A DNA stretch of 64,000 nt from Viscum album (taxonomy: Eukaryota; Streptophyta; Magnoliopsida; Santalales; Viscaceae). Of the stretch, positions 10,641 through 23,300 are shown piece by piece. The notes under the pieces were generated by a model. It was not told where the DNA came from, ran no database searches, and saw only the letters and a program-made list of their open reading frames with translations. The stretch spans positions 312,066,206 through 312,130,205 of the forward strand of contig OY728119.1 of NCBI GenBank assembly GCA_963277665.1, in the 5' to 3' direction. The first letter of the stretch is position 1, and every line of letters starts with the position of its first letter. The position numbers were made by a program, and so were the translations under genes.

Positions 10641-11560
10641 CGATCACTGCTCGCTCCTGCATTAGGACACATCCGAGTCCGGTCCCTGATGCGTCGCAGT
10701 AGAATATGTACCCTAGGCCTTACTCTGGAAGCCTCAAGATGGGGGCTCTAGTCAGCCTCTACCTCAGCTCCTGAAAGATCTACTGGCATCTCTCAGACCA
10801 TACAAAGGGTTTCCCCTTTTTCGTTAAGGCTAATAGTGGTGCTGCAACTCTAGAGAAGTCTGGCACAAATCTCCGGTAGTATCCGGCCAAACCTAGGAAA
10901 TTCTGTACTTATGTCACACTCCTGGGTGGATCCCAAGCAAGTACCGCCTCAATCTTTGCTAGATCCACTGTAACTCCATCCTTCGAGATGACATGTCCCA
11001 TAAAGTGAACCTATTGGATCCAGAACTATCACTTTGAGAGCTTATCATAAAGCTGGTGCTCTCGGATTGTGTCCAGTACTACCTGTAAATGGTAGGCATG
11101 CTCCTCCTCAGTAGTCAAGTAGATAAGAATGTCGTCGATGAAGACTACGACAAGGAGATAAAGGTATGGCTGAAAGATCATGTTCATGAGTCCCATGAAA
11201 ACTGTTGGAGCATTGGTTACGCCAAATGGCATAACCAAGAACTCATAGTGGCCATACCGACACCTAAAGGTTGTATTCTACACATCCTCGTCTCGAACTC
11301 TGAGTTGGTGATAGCCTGATCTGAGGTCTATCTTCGAGAATCACCGTGCTCCCTTCAATTGATCAAAGAGGTCGTCAATCCTTGGGAGTGGGTACTTGTT
11401 CTTCACGGTCACCTGGTTCAGGCGTCAATAGTCAACATAATCCTCAAGCTCCCATCCGCCTTCTTGGCGAACAGAATCAGGGCTGCCCAGGGAGAAACAC
11501 TGGTCCGAATGAATCCCTTCCCCTGCAAGTCCTCCAGCTATAGTCACAGCTCACGAAGCT
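10641..11560 (-). pseudogene. Tekay 1 reverse transcriptase
   Basis: Broken minus-strand frames. The best piece (11029-11238) reads [18 protein letters not shown] then [12 protein letters not shown], so the catalytic FIDD box is intact. It continues [20 protein letters not shown]. The upstream N-terminal fingers region (RMAPAELREL) ends at 11544 in a stop. Several frameshifts disrupt the middle. Confidence 0.88.
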
Positions 11561-12240
11561 CTGCGGGAGCCATCCGATATGCTGGTGTAGATATCGGTGT
11601 CATCTCAGGGTACAATTCAATGTAAAATTTCACCTCCCTGCGAAGAGGTAGACCTGGGACATCATCAGGGAAAACATATGTGTACTGGTCCACCACTACA
11701 GGATAACTCAAACTCTCCATATCAACAGCTCTGGGGGTAAGGCTAGCCAACTGATGAGTGATCGGCTGCACTCTCCTCCGAGAAAGTCCATCTTGTGCTG
11801 CAAAGGCTCCATTCTCACCGGTGAAGGTAAACCTGGTCTCATCTATGCGGACACACCGCACTTTGTGCCTAATACAGTCAATCTGAACATGGACTGTAGA
11901 TAACCAGTCCATACCCAAGATGACGTCGTAAGGCCTCGACGCCGCTACTAGGAGATCCCAGCCGAAGATATCGCCTCCTAGAGTAAGCTCACACTACCAG
12001 CACTAGTGTTTAATCATCAAATATGCTCTCGTAGGAGTCTCTAGCCGTAAGGATCAAGCCAACGACTCCGTTAGAATCTTCGAGCTCCGAACAAGGGCAG
12101 TGGAAATAAAAGAATGACTGGAACATGTGTCTATAAGTACTGCAGCTAAGGTGGGGTAGACACATATCATACCTCGTATCATCTCCGGAGCGTCGTGGTC
12201 ATAGGCCTCAGCTGTCTGGAGCTGATCTCTCCCTTGTCCA
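11544..12240 (-). pseudogene. Tekay 1 protease and protease-RT linker
   Basis: The 124-codon piece 11544-11918 begins MGMDWLSTVHVQIDC, the conserved G-M-D-W-L block after the gypsy aspartic protease. It runs through YPVVVDQYTYVFPDDVPGL and REVKFYIELYPEMTPIS into RT. The protease core itself (11920-12240) is degraded; I could not read a clean catalytic Asp-Ser-Gly. Confidence 0.75.
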
Positions 12241-13390
12241 CCTGCTCCCTGTGGTCGGGGTGGATCTTCTAGTAGTGGTGGCGGTAATATCTCGAATCGT
12301 CACCCACCTCCAGTTGCACGACCAGCTCCTCTGCCACGTCCACATGCTCCCTGCGGACCACCTCGATCGAATCTCTATCTCTGTTTGGGCGGTCCTTTGA
12401 CCGTCTGCTAATCATCCGAACAGCTGGTCGGACAGTCACGAGCCATGTGACCCTACCCGCCGCATGTGAAACACTGCCCACTCCTGGCATGTCTGTCTCT
12501 GATTCGGGTGCCCCACATAACTGATCTTGAGTTATGCGGTTGTCCACCTGTAGGTCTGGTCCTCTTGGACCTCTATGACGTCTGTCTGCTTCCATCTGTA
12601 GAAGACTCTGCTACGTGATGACTGGTAGTGGGTCTCGCTGCTGGTGTCTGCTTAGCAAGGAAACTCTTCACTAATAGAGCTCTCTCTAACACCCTCGCCT
12701 GCATCGGGATGCTAAGTGAGATAAATGAAGCCTTGATCTCCTGCCTGAGTCCTTGCTTGAAGGTTTGGGCCCTGAAGAATGGGCCTCGCACCATATCTGT
12801 GGAGTAGCGTGAGAGGTCAATGAACCTCGATGAGTATTGAGCTACAGTCATGATGCCCTACTGCAGATGAAGTAGCTCCTGTATGCGCACTGTGAAAAAA
12901 TTTGTTGGGAAAAACTCTGCCTGAAAACAGGCTCTCAAAGTCTGCCCAGAGAAGCATCACCTCATCGTGGACCTGGAGCATCAAGCTCCACCATCTGTCT
13001 GCTGCAGCCTGTAAAAGGCTGGCATCAAGTATCACCATGAGGTCTGTTGGTGTCCCTATGAGTTGGAAGACTCTCATTATAGCCTCCAGTCAATCCTCAG
13101 CCGCATGCGGGTCCATCTCTCCCCTAAACCTGGGTGTCCTCTGGCGCTGGAACTCGTGCAACACGCTCAAGCGACGTGCACCATCTGCTATTGGGGCTGG
13201 TGGCATCGATGTCCCAACGGGGAAAGGTACCGCTGGTGCCTCTGCTGATGCATCTATTGGAAGAGGACCCTGCACCGAGGTCTCGTCGATCGGTGGGCTA
13301 TCAGTGTGTATAACTCTCGGAACTCTAGTTGGCTATCTTCGTGGAGGTATCCTGAAAATAAACAGGTGCACTGCGGTTAAAAGTTATACT
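12241..13390 (-). pseudogene. Tekay 1 gag
   Basis: Three overlapping minus-strand pieces. 12817-13077 contains ADRWWSLMLQVHDEVMLLWADF (capsid core, W-W and F-rich). 12573-12851 contains MTVAQYSSRFIDLSRYSTDM then FKQGLRQEIK (capsid C-terminal part). 12269-12595 contains the nucleocapsid zone. A CCHC zinc knuckle is read at about 12425-12475 as C-F-T-C-G-G-stop-G-H-M-A-R-D-C, so a stop now sits inside the knuckle. The start of gag is near 13300, close to the PBS. Confidence 0.82.
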
Positions 13391-13605
13391 TGGTGAGCTG
13401 ACTTAAAGAAAACTTTTGAAAACACACACGCAATTAGTGTTTTTGTGCACTGAGTTAGAAATCAGTAGTCAAGGTCCTGGTGTATGGATGCGTCGACCGC
13501 CGCACCAACACTGGACTCACTGAAATGAAAACTGCACTCACTACACTTAACACTATTTCTTCACAGAAAATATCAGAGTCCTAAGTTATGCGGTAGAATC
13601 AACTC

Positions 13606-13617
13606 CTCTGATACTAA
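13606..13617 (-). other. Tekay 1 primer binding site (initiator tRNA-Met)
   Basis: The minus strand reads ttagtatcagag 2 nt from the 5' LTR edge; the usual site is tggtatcagag. Tekay 2 carries the unmutated form at 36760-36770. Confidence 0.75.
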
Positions 13618-13619
13618 TT

Positions 13620-16600
13620 TTTCACGACCCGTCCCCCGGGGCCCGTGCCGTGACTACCCCAAGCCCGCCTTCCTTAGGCCAGGGGCTGGCGACTAGCACC
13701 AAAGGCGTAATTCCATAAAACTGGGAAGGCGTTGCCTTTATAACCTGTAAACACACACACAAGAAAGCACACCGTTGGACGAAACACCAATTAAACTGTA
13801 TAACAAAAGAGTGTTGAAAGTAAAAGGGCCCAGAATACAAGCCCAACAGTAAAGGTACAAGTACAACTGAAATGCAATACAACTGAAGAAAGAGAAAAGA
13901 CGGCTATTGGATCGTCCTCCAAGGTTCCTACCTGAAGGGTAGGTACAAATTGCCTCCTCAGCACTCCACGTCCATCCGTCTCCTCTGGGTACCGACACGC
14001 CGTATGGTCCACCTCCAGGTACCATCCAATCCTGGTACTCTCAGCCTCCGTCAACGTTGTTTGTCGTCTGCATCCAACACAACAAGGTGCGGGCATAGCC
14101 CGTGCAGGGGTGAGTATAACAATACTCAGTAGGGACCCCGAGACCCTCAAGATCTCACAAAATCCACCAAGGATAAACCACAAAGAATGAAATCAACAGA
14201 TAACCCTACATAGGTATATGCGCATACATATACCTAAGTTATCAAGTGATCCATCTCAATCATGAGGAAAACACGGAAAAACTAACTCAGCTCAACCAGG
14301 ATTTTATTCTAGGGGTAGTATCAAGTAACATCCCCAGTCACATTGTCGAAACCTCAGCTGCTGGAGAACTCCTCCTCTATTGAGTACAGTGGGTCTGCCG
14401 CGACACCAAGCACGCTTCCCACTAACCTTGAACTGCTGAGGTACTCCTCCTGTCAAGTACCGTGGATCTGTCGCGTCACCAAGCGTGCTCTCTATCATGG
14501 GTATGCCGCGTCACCAAGCGTGCTCCTCCTCGTAGCCTACTGAGGTAATCCTCCTGTCGAGTACCGTGGGTCTACCGCGACACCAAGGAACTCCCCATTG
14601 GGCTAGTCGAGTCACTCTGAGTCGTAACGGTCAGTAGTCGTCAGGTCTCAACCAGCTACTAGGTCTCCGCACTACGCTCGCTCGTCTCCAGGAGGATCCG
14701 CTCCATGAGCTACTGGGAGATACTCCAACTATCTCGAAGTCCCATGAAGAAATATCTCAAAGGTCTTCCATGTCAAAGGGGTCTCAACGCAACAGACGCG
14801 TCAATCGGACGCCCGGTCTGTGAGTTATTAGTCTTTTAGTCCTGGGGGCCAGGTTGGATTCGTGCTCGATCCAACCTGACTGTTTCCCACCTCAATCCAA
14901 ATCTCAGTGGGGTATCTCTCAAAGGAACTGACTCGTTCCAAGATTTCCAACACCGTTGACGGTTCATCAAACGGACATCTGGTGTCAAAGATATGGCCAA
15001 AAGAAAGTAGAGGGTTGTAATGGGCCCGGGTCCGGACCAACCCGGCCCGACCTGGCATGGGTCGACCCGATTCAAGTCAACCCGGCCCGACCCGCTGGGT
15101 CCAGCCTGGCCCGTGATGCAGCCCGGTCCGCTAGGAGGTCCAACAGGCCGCGAGGGCCGCAAGGGGCCGCGAGACCCGCGGGGGCCATGGGGCGACTCGA
15201 CCACAGGGGTGTCACAAGGGCGCGGGGCCGATTCGGCCGGGGCACAACGAGGGGCGCGGGCCGGTTCGGACGGGGCGCTGCGAGGGTGCGGGCCGGTTCG
15301 GCCGGGGCGCTGCGAGGGTGCGGGACGGTTTGAAAGGCTGGCGGGCGGCGCGAGCCAGGGCGGCTCGTAGGGCCGGCAGTGGCGCGGCCGGTTTGGCCGG
15401 TGGGTGGCGCAGCCAATGGGTGGCGCGGACGGGGTGGCTCGGCCGGCAGGTGGCGCGATCTGGGGCGTGAGCTGAGGCGCGAGGCCGGTTCGGCCGGGGC
15501 GTCGCGAGGGGCGGCGTGGGTCGCGGTGGTCGCGGGTGGTGTCATCGTTGCCTTCGTCGCCTTCGTCGTTTTCCTTCATTCCGATGAACACCACAAAGAA
15601 GAACGGTGGAGAGAGTTGGGTCATGTTAGTTTGGCACACACCCTCCACGTTTAGAGTGGTAGCATATGGCTCAACAAAAAAGAAGAACGTCAAGCTTACA
15701 ACTTCCCACAACGTTTCATTCCCAATCTGCAAAAGAAACCAAGGTAAGAATATGGAAAAAGTATTATCACGCAAATAATCCCCCTACCTGATCGTTTGAT
15801 GATGTCAACGAAGAGGGAAGAAGGTGAAGTTGTCATCATTCGTCGCGTCTGCCACACACCTCCAATCTCGAGCTCGTGTGTCGGTTCGTCGTAGATGAGG
15901 ACGTCCCACGTCAGAAGAAGCCCCGAGGAAGAAGGTCGAAGGAGGTCGGCGTTCTTCATTGGGGAGCACGTTCTTCATTGGAGAACGCGTTTTTCGTTAG
16001 AGAACGTAATCCTCCAAGTGTTGGGTGTTGCGTCACTTTACCAGCGCTCCGTCGCTTGGTGAAGTCGTCCCAAATCCTCCCCCCAAGCTCCATATATATA
16101 GGAGAGGGGGTAGGTAGGTAACGATCGTGGAATTTATGATGGTTCATTTATTAAGAACCTTCCTAAATTCCAACGATGCTATTAATTTAAAAAGGGGGCA
16201 AGCCAATTAACTAAGTTGGCACAATTAAAGGTATGTGCGTTGGCACAATTAATGTGGAGGAAGTCAAGAGGCTCCTCCACATTAATGAGGGGGGTTGAGA
16301 GTTTCTCTCAATTAAAGGGGGGTTTAGTCTCGAGTGGTCCCCACCACCATAACCTCTCATGGGAGGTTATGGTTCGGGTGGTCCCCACCACCATAACCTC
16401 TCATGAGAGGTTAAGGTCTGGTGGTCCCCACACCTCAACTTCCAAATGGAGGTTTAGTTCCGTTGGACCCCACCTCCCAACACCCACATTGGTGTTGCAA
16501 ATAAAAATAAAAATGTCATACACTTTTATTTTTATTTTATTCATACACGAAAAACCCAAAAACTAACTTTCACCCTCGACCAACTGTCGTCGAGGTGAAA

Positions 16601-16836
16601 GTCTTCTTAAGCGAATATTGGCGCTTCGAGTTCAACGGTGCCCTCGGATTTCAATTCCGAGCACCAGTTCAAAAGTTAGAAAAACTTGCTCGCACCTTTA
16701 CTGAACGTACCCGAAATAAAGTTCAGAAATTCATTTCGGGCACTTCGGGCCTCGGAATCACGCACCGTCAATTTCCATGCACTCATAAAATTCTCATATA
16801 TTTAAAAAAAGTACATGGAAATTCCGGGTCTTTACA
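13620..16836 (-). repeat. Tekay 1 5' LTR (right copy)
   Basis: Starts tttcacgaccc (TG changed to TT) and ends gggtctttaca on the plus strand; 3217 bp. It matches the left LTR throughout, including a CpG-rich block at about 15010-15530 with many repeats of a gcgagggngcgggccggttcg type. A probable TATA motif lies at 16092-16100. The 312-codon open frame across the GC-rich part is Pro/Arg/Ala low complexity and not taken as a gene. Confidence 0.9.
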
Positions 16837-16841
16837 TAGAT
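16837..16841. repeat. Target site duplication TAGAT (Tekay 1, right)
   Basis: Exact copy of 5607-5611. Confidence 0.93.
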
Positions 16842-17428
16842 CATCGATTACCATTCCAAATAGAGGCATATATGTGAATGTTGGAGGTCAGTGTAACTAG
16901 AATGACCAGTTGAGTTTTCCTATAAAAGGAAGTGGGGATCGACATGAACAGTGTAATAGAAAGTGCATAGTGGATCGGAATCTAAATAGTGATGCTGAGC
17001 TGATTTTATATCAGTGAATTACATAGTGTTGATCCTTTATAATAAATTCATACTAATAGGTTTGTCAATTGAAAGTGTAATTCTTATACTTTCGATGATA
17101 ATGAAAGCGGAAATGTTTTTTCTCATGGATATAGGACACCTTATCTGAACCATATAAATCCCTTGTGCTCTTTATCTTTGTTTTGTTCTTCTGTTGGTTG
17201 TATTTCTATTGTTTTGAATGCATGTGAGTTTGTGAGTTCACTTAAGTTTTGTGCGAGGTTTGACTTTATACAGTGAGTAGGGTGTAAAGACTTCCTATAT
17301 TTTGGTACACTTAGTCGAGGGATGGAAGTTTCAGAGGTCTGAATTCTGTTACGCTGAACTTCCAGTGTGCGAACTTCTGATGGACTGAGAGTCCTAGTTT
17401 CGGTGATCACATGATGTCCTTCCCAACA
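16842..17428 (+). mobile_element. Copia A 3' LTR, right part
   Basis: Continuation of the split LTR. It contains a TATA box (tataaaag, 16921-16928), an aataaa signal (17041-17046), and a U5-like stretch (catggatataggacaccttatctgaacc, about 17131-17160) resembling many copia LTRs. It ends tccttcccaaca at 17428, matching the inverted start TGTTGGGA of the other end. Confidence 0.72.
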
Positions 17429-17859
17429 CTACTACCATGCAAAGGAATTGGTTTGTTATTGCATAGCAAGCCTTACAATATCCCTTAATACAAGGCATAC
17501 AATATGCCTAGGTTTCATGCATGTCATACCATACGACTTGCACCTATCATACAATATGATATGGCCCAATGCATGGGTTTTAGGGTATATCTCTTCCAAC
17601 ACCCACCATTGGAATTTTTCTTAGTTTTGCCCCATAAATATTGTTGGTGGTGTGACTTGTATCTACAATTAATGCAGTCAACATCCCTTTATTATTTGGT
17701 GTTCTGATCCAAAATTGGAATATTGGGCTTCATAGTTTCCATCGCAAGAAATAGAAATAAGATCGCAAAAGTAGATTGGGTCTTTGAATTTCTTCAAATC
17801 ACGAAAACCTAATTGAATCTAGTGTTGGTCGAATCAAATGCTTCCCTTCATTTATAAAG
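17429..17859. other. No gene recognised between copia A and copia B
   Basis: AT-rich DNA with short repeats of catacaatat type. It may be a further decayed upstream part of copia B, but nothing diagnostic is readable before about 17860. Confidence 0.35.
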
Positions 17860-19165
17860 CATAGCTATATTCGAGTTTTGTTGGGTATTATGGATTTGTG
17901 GTATCTTGAGTTTGAGCAATTGGATGTGAATATAGTTTTTCTTCATGAAAAGCTTGAAGAGGATATCTATATGCAGTACCCATAGGGTTTTATAGTTTCA
18001 GGTAAGGAAGACTATGAATGTTCATTGAAAAAATCACTTTATGACCTAAAACAATCACCCAGACATTGGTATAAGAGATTTGACTCTTTTATGACCACTC
18101 ATGGTTTTTTAAGGTGCGGTTATGATAGTTGCATTTATCTTAAGAAATATTGTGATGGATCTTTTGATCATTTATTGCTCTATGTTGATGACATGTTGAT
18201 TGTAGCTTATGATAAGAAAGAGATTAGACCGGTTAAGATCTATTGAATTCAGAGTTTGAAATGAAAGATTTTGGAGTTGTAAAGAAAAGTATCAACATGG
18301 AGATATAAAGGGACATAAATTTGGGCATCTTTTATTTGAGTCAGAAACGATACATTGAGAAATTTCTTGGCATGTTTAATATGAAGAATGTAAAACCTAT
18401 AAGTATTCCATTAGCTGCTCATTTTAGACTTTCATCTTTTTTATGTACCCAATCAGATGTTGAGATTGAATAAATATCTTGAGCTCCATATTCTAGTGCA
18501 GTGGGTTCTTTGATGTATTTTATGGTTTGCACCTGTCCAGATTTAACTCAGGCAGCAGGTGTTATTAGCAAATATATGGACAATCCTAGTAAAGAACATT
18601 GTAAGACAATCCAGTGGATCTTTAGATAAATACATGGGACTACTAATGTTTGTGTGCATTTTGGGAGATCGTAGGATGGTTTGATTGGCTATGTAACTTT
18701 GATTTTGTATGAGATCTTGACAGGAGAAGATCTTTGACAGGTTATAACCTTATCATTGGCGGGTGTGCTATTGGTTAGAAAGAAACATTATAGTATATTG
18801 CTGCTTTATCTACTATTGAACTCGAGTATATGGTTATTACAGAGGCTATTAAAGAAGTTATTTGGTTAAGGGGGGTGATTGCTGAACTCAGTATAGAACT
18901 GCAAATTTATTCACTTTATTGTGATAGTCAAAGTGAAATATCTCTCATAAAGGAACAAATGTTTCATGAGCGGACAAAGCGCATTGATATGTGATATCAT
19001 TTTGTGAGAGATGTTATTTCTCGTGGCGATATTGTTATAAGCAAGGTTATTACTCAAGATGATCCTACAAATATGTTGACCAAGGCTCTCCCCATTACCA
19101 AGTTTGAGCATTACTTGAACTTGGTTGGTTGTCCATGTCGATTTGCGTCCTAAGGGGCTTCGGTG
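17860..19165 (+). pseudogene. Ty1/copia reverse transcriptase-RNase H remnant (copia B)
   Basis: Readable in order are RT motif QLDVNIVFLHEKLEEDIYMQ, then LKKSLYDLKQSPRHWYKRFD, then LLLYVDDMLIV with an intact YVDD box (18025-18246 piece). Next come YLSQKRYIEKFLGMFNMKN, YSSAVGSLMYFMVCTCPDLT, and RNase H pieces through to MLTKALPITKFEHYLNLVGC near 19150. Numerous stops and frameshifts make it nonfunctional. It resembles the Tork/TNT1-type copia group. It is not the same copy as copia A, whose YVDD is mutated. Confidence 0.87.
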
Positions 19166-19232
19166 GAAGAGGTGGAGTTTTGATTCTGAAGATTGAAGGT
19201 TCGTTGCGTCATATTGGGGATTCAAATCAAGG

Positions 19233-19540
19233 TGGGGATCCAATTAATGCGATCAACACCTTTTTATTATCTCCATTGATATTGAGAAATGTCTATTTAT
19301 GATTGAGATAAATTCCTCTATTTATGTCTTTGTGAGGCTTTCCGTACCAGCTCGATCTAATAATGAATTTTCGACGTTGCCTCTGCCGGTGTTTTTTCCC
19401 AATTTGGGTTTTCCATATAAAATTATGGTGTTCCCATTTTGTTTTCTTTTTTGGTGCTTGTTCATTCGATGATTTTCGGAACAAATATGAATGAACATAT
19501 TCTAATGATTGGGTGGTTCTATGGGCATATCTACATAATC
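19233..19540 (+). repeat. Probable 3' LTR fragment of copia B
   Basis: After caaggtgggga (19220-19236, polypurine-like), the sequence resembles a copia LTR: a short U3 then a ccgtaccagctcgatctaataatgaattttcgacg stretch typical of U5. The exact end was not determined. Confidence 0.45.
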
Positions 19541-20388
19541 TTACCCTTTAAAATCTCTCAGACTCGGTCTTCACGTAATAGAAGACTATAAGGATCAATA
19601 GCCTCTATTTTAGAAACTCATAAACCCTTTATAATTCACATAGACTAACTTTGTCTGCCACAAAATTGTATTATATTATATAGAACAGTTTCAGGATGGT
19701 CCTAGAATACAGTTTCAGGATGCATTTTTTAAGAGTGCAAAATGTTAATTCTCTTGCAGATTCAAATAAATTTGTTCACATAAAGGCAATGGTCACATTG
19801 GCCACATTATGACAAGATTTCATTGGCCATTTCATGTAAAATTTTATGGGCTAAAAACAATAATGAGAGTGAGGTTTGTCCAAAGCATTAAAGGGGTACA
19901 TCCACATTGAACCAGATTATGTCTTTAATCTTTGTTAGAATGGAGGAGCCTCATATGTCAATGCCCAAGAAGCATCCTATGGGAAGCCTTGGCATTTATT
20001 TATAGAGAATGATGATGATGACAGCCTGGAACATAAATACATGTCAAACCATTAGCGGTCAAGCCATTGACCCAGTCAAACTCAAATCTATTAAAGTATT
20101 TTCTTAGGGCAGGGCGGGGGGTGAAGTATCAAACACATATCTATATATAGAGAATATTAGGATATAGTCTAATACACCCCGGCAGTCGAAGTGGAAGGTT
20201 GTCAGATGCTGAGACACGGCCAAAACTCTCCTAAGCAAGTATATAATTTATGATCTTACTCTGTATGCCGATGCCGATCTCTGTTTCCAATCAGTTCTAG
20301 AGCCTTCTGGAAGCAGGCAGGTTCAAACACGGCGGCTGCATGTATCTACATAATACTAGATCAGCATCATCATCGTCATCATCTTGGC
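19541..20388. other. Spacer including the presumed 3' UTR of the FPP gene
   Basis: No coding sequence recognised. The part adjacent to 20388 (roughly 20150-20388) should be the 3' untranslated region and poly(A) zone of the minus-strand FPP gene. A cat/atc trinucleotide run lies at 20361-20382 just after the stop codon. Confidence 0.4.
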
Positions 20389-23300
20389 CTACCGGACAAC
20401 CCTCCAATTAGAGGAGAAGAACCTAGTGAACCCCCGTGATTGCTTCTCTGGCGTGGGAGCATACGACGAAAAGGAGGAGCCAGACTTGGTGGCCCTATGT
20501 CTAGGACCGGCCGAGCGCACTGGGGATCTCGGCAGATGGTTCGAGTCCGTCTCCGACATGCAGTATTCAACATTATCAACCTCTGCTGGAGATTCATCCC
20601 CGCCCCTCTGGAAATTTGCGGAGGCAGCGGAATCAGTCATCTCATCTTCATCCCCTTTCTGGCTCGGTGGAAACCCCGTGGGTTCTAGGGAGGGGCGAAA
20701 GGAGTTCAGCTGCCTCCCAAGAATAAGCATCGTTTCCTGACACATAGCCAGCTTCTCCGCTGCTGCGGCCAGCTCTCGATCCTGCATTCACAACACATTA
20801 GTACTGTCTGAATGAAACACATCAAGAACAGCATTAAATAGTTCTACAGCCTCACCTGTTTGGTCTTCATGTCCATATTAGCTTCAGAGCACCTCTCATT
20901 CCAAGTTTTTATTTGTTCTTCAAGGTCCTGACATCTGGCTAAAGCATTTTGATGACAGTACTTTTCCTCTCGAACCTCCTTTTCGAGGTTTTCTGTCTCA
21001 ACTTGAAGACGTTTCACTTCAGTTTCTAACTCCTCCGCGTGCATTTCAAGAGACTTGTACGACTCCGCCATACACTTCAGTTGTGTCTCAGCCAAGCTGT
21101 TATTCTTCAGAGCAGACCCCAATTGCGACTCGACATCTTGCAGAACCTGTTCCGTTTCTTCCAACTGTGATTTTGTGCTCTCAAGATCTTCACAGCACCG
21201 GCTTAGATCCACTGCCAAGTTGTTTTTCTCCAGTCTGATCCGCTCGAACTCTTCGCATAATTTCATATTTGATTCCACCTCAGGATTTGAAATGTAATCT
21301 GAAATGTGCTCATAGGCATTTCCCATTGAATCCTTCTGAATTAATTTATCTTCTGGTATGGCAACTTTGTCGATAAAATAAGAACTGCATGTTTCATCTT
21401 CACCGTCCCTGAAGCCAAGCTCACTGGATTCAGCCAAAACATGAGAAAGTACACGAATAAAATCAGCTATGGACACTTCTCTGCTTAGAACTTTGTTTTC
21501 CATGTCAAAAAACTCTTCGATCCTTCGCTTCAATCCAGCATCTGGAGATTTGGTCTCATCTGCAATAACTTCCTTACGAAGAAACTGTACAAAGTCATGT
21601 ATCCGAGAAATCGTAGCTGCCAGCTCTTCGTTTATAACTTCCGCAGTTTCCATGAAAACACAACTGTTAGGTTGTTTATACATAATATCATGAGTGTCTT
21701 GCACAATATGTTTGATATCCTCCAAGATTTTCCCCATATCAATGTTCCTGGACTCGAACGCCATGGAGATTCTTGCCTGGAACTTCTCCAAAGAAAGTTG
21801 TTGAGCACTCAAAGATGCCTGGTCTGTGAATTGAACTAAATCATGAGGTTGTTCTAAATCCCTTCCCCTGCTGGTTTCGATCAAGGAATCGTGAATGAGG
21901 CTTTCAGATTCATTATGATTTGAACTATCTGAAACTGAGACAGACTGATTCGATTCAGTTGATAAACACGCCAGCTTCTCCATCTCTAAGAAATCATCCA
22001 TGAGCTCCAACTGTTTCACACTGTCAACTACGTTGGATTTTCCACATGACTCGTCGTCATTTCCATCCTCGGAGAGGGTGGTCATGCTAGGTGGATTACT
22101 GGCATGCTGACTCGAGGAGGCCTCCACTGAGTTCTGAGCATTTGATCTTGATGAACATTTTTGTTGAATGTTATTTTGCATCTGCAATTCCAATGCCTGG
22201 AGCCTGCTAGCTGTCTTTGCATAGATATTCCTCGAAGTGTGCAGTTCAATGTCGCGTTTCGCCAAAGCTTCTTTCAGCAACATTGTTTCTTCTTCCATTG
22301 CCATTAGTTGTTCAGTAAGAAACTCATTGTCTTTATGAAACTCAGCCAATGAAGAGAACTGCAGGCCAGGAGGCTTAACAGTAGACCTCTTAACACGATG
22401 TTCACCATAATCTCGACCTAAATTCTCAACCTCTAACTTCATTTGGGCCAATGCAGCAGGACCAGGTAACTTTTTTCGTACAAGACCTCGCAATCTCTGA
22501 CATTCAGCCTCTAGCTTAGCGATTTTCTTTTCACCGTCCAGACGGTGCTTGTTGGCTACCTCTGCAGTCTTCATGCTCATGTTCTTTTCTTCATTACGGA
22601 TTTCAAGCTCTTTGGAAACAACATTGAGTTCGTACTTGAGTGAGTTCATTTCTCTTTCACATGAATCGACATTGTTGTCCAAAAGTTCAATCTTGGACTC
22701 TGCTTGAGATTTTTCTTCACTAAACTTGAGTAGCATGTTTGAATGTTCTTGCAATGAGTGTGATAAAGCAGCATTCTCAGCTGCAGAATGAAGAAGATCT
22801 TGTTCCACCATGTTTATTTTGCCTAGAAATTCATCCTCGATTTTCTTCCATTGCTTGTTTTTCATGACAACCACTTCATTCAAATTCAGCTCATGTTCTT
22901 CCTTCAAGGTCCGTATTTGCCGCATGCACTCTTTGAGGGCACCATCCAAATGTGCAGCCCGATTTTCGGCACTAAGCTTGGAAAGTGTCACAGTTTCAAG
23001 ATGGATTTTCAAAGCCAAAGCCTCTTCTTCAACTTTCTCCCAACCTAAACAAGACATAAATACAAGCTGATCAGCATCGAAGCTCGGTATAATAATGAAC
23101 CATGGATATTGGGAGAGAGAAATGGTCGTAGAATAGTATAAAGATAAAAGCCCAAACCAATATGGAATTCAATAATTTATGTAGAAGGATTGGGCAGTCA
23201 TAAATACCAGATACAGCTTCTTCAGCAACCTTAGCATGCTGTTTCACTAAGCATTCCTTAGCAATCATTTCTGAGTGGGCTGTAGACAACTTTTCTTCAA

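Larger units (their letters stand above)
5612..16836 (-). mobile_element. Tekay-like chromovirus LTR retrotransposon (Tekay 1), complete but defective
   Basis: An 11.2-kb element on the minus strand with the order LTR, PBS, gag, protease, RT, RNase H, integrase, chromodomain, PPT, LTR. LTRs are about 3.2 kb each, the PBS matches initiator tRNA-Met, and a chromodomain-like tail follows the integrase. All this fits the Del/Tekay chromovirus clade. The coding region contains many stops and frameshifts, so it cannot move by itself. Over the first ~117 bases the two LTRs differ at about 13 places, mostly C/T and G/A changes, suggesting an old, methylation-decayed insertion. It sits inside the copia A 3' LTR. 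Confidence 0.92.

Noticed and set aside
14836..15774. 312-codon minus-strand frame (and the 200-codon one at 7116-7718)
   Set aside because: Inside the Tekay LTRs over a CpG-rich repeat; Pro/Arg/Ala-rich, not conserved in frame between the two LTRs, and overlapped by frames on the other strand.
20384..20740. 118-codon plus-strand frame over the FPP last exon
   Set aside because: Antisense shadow of a coding exon that is supported by splicing and family motifs.
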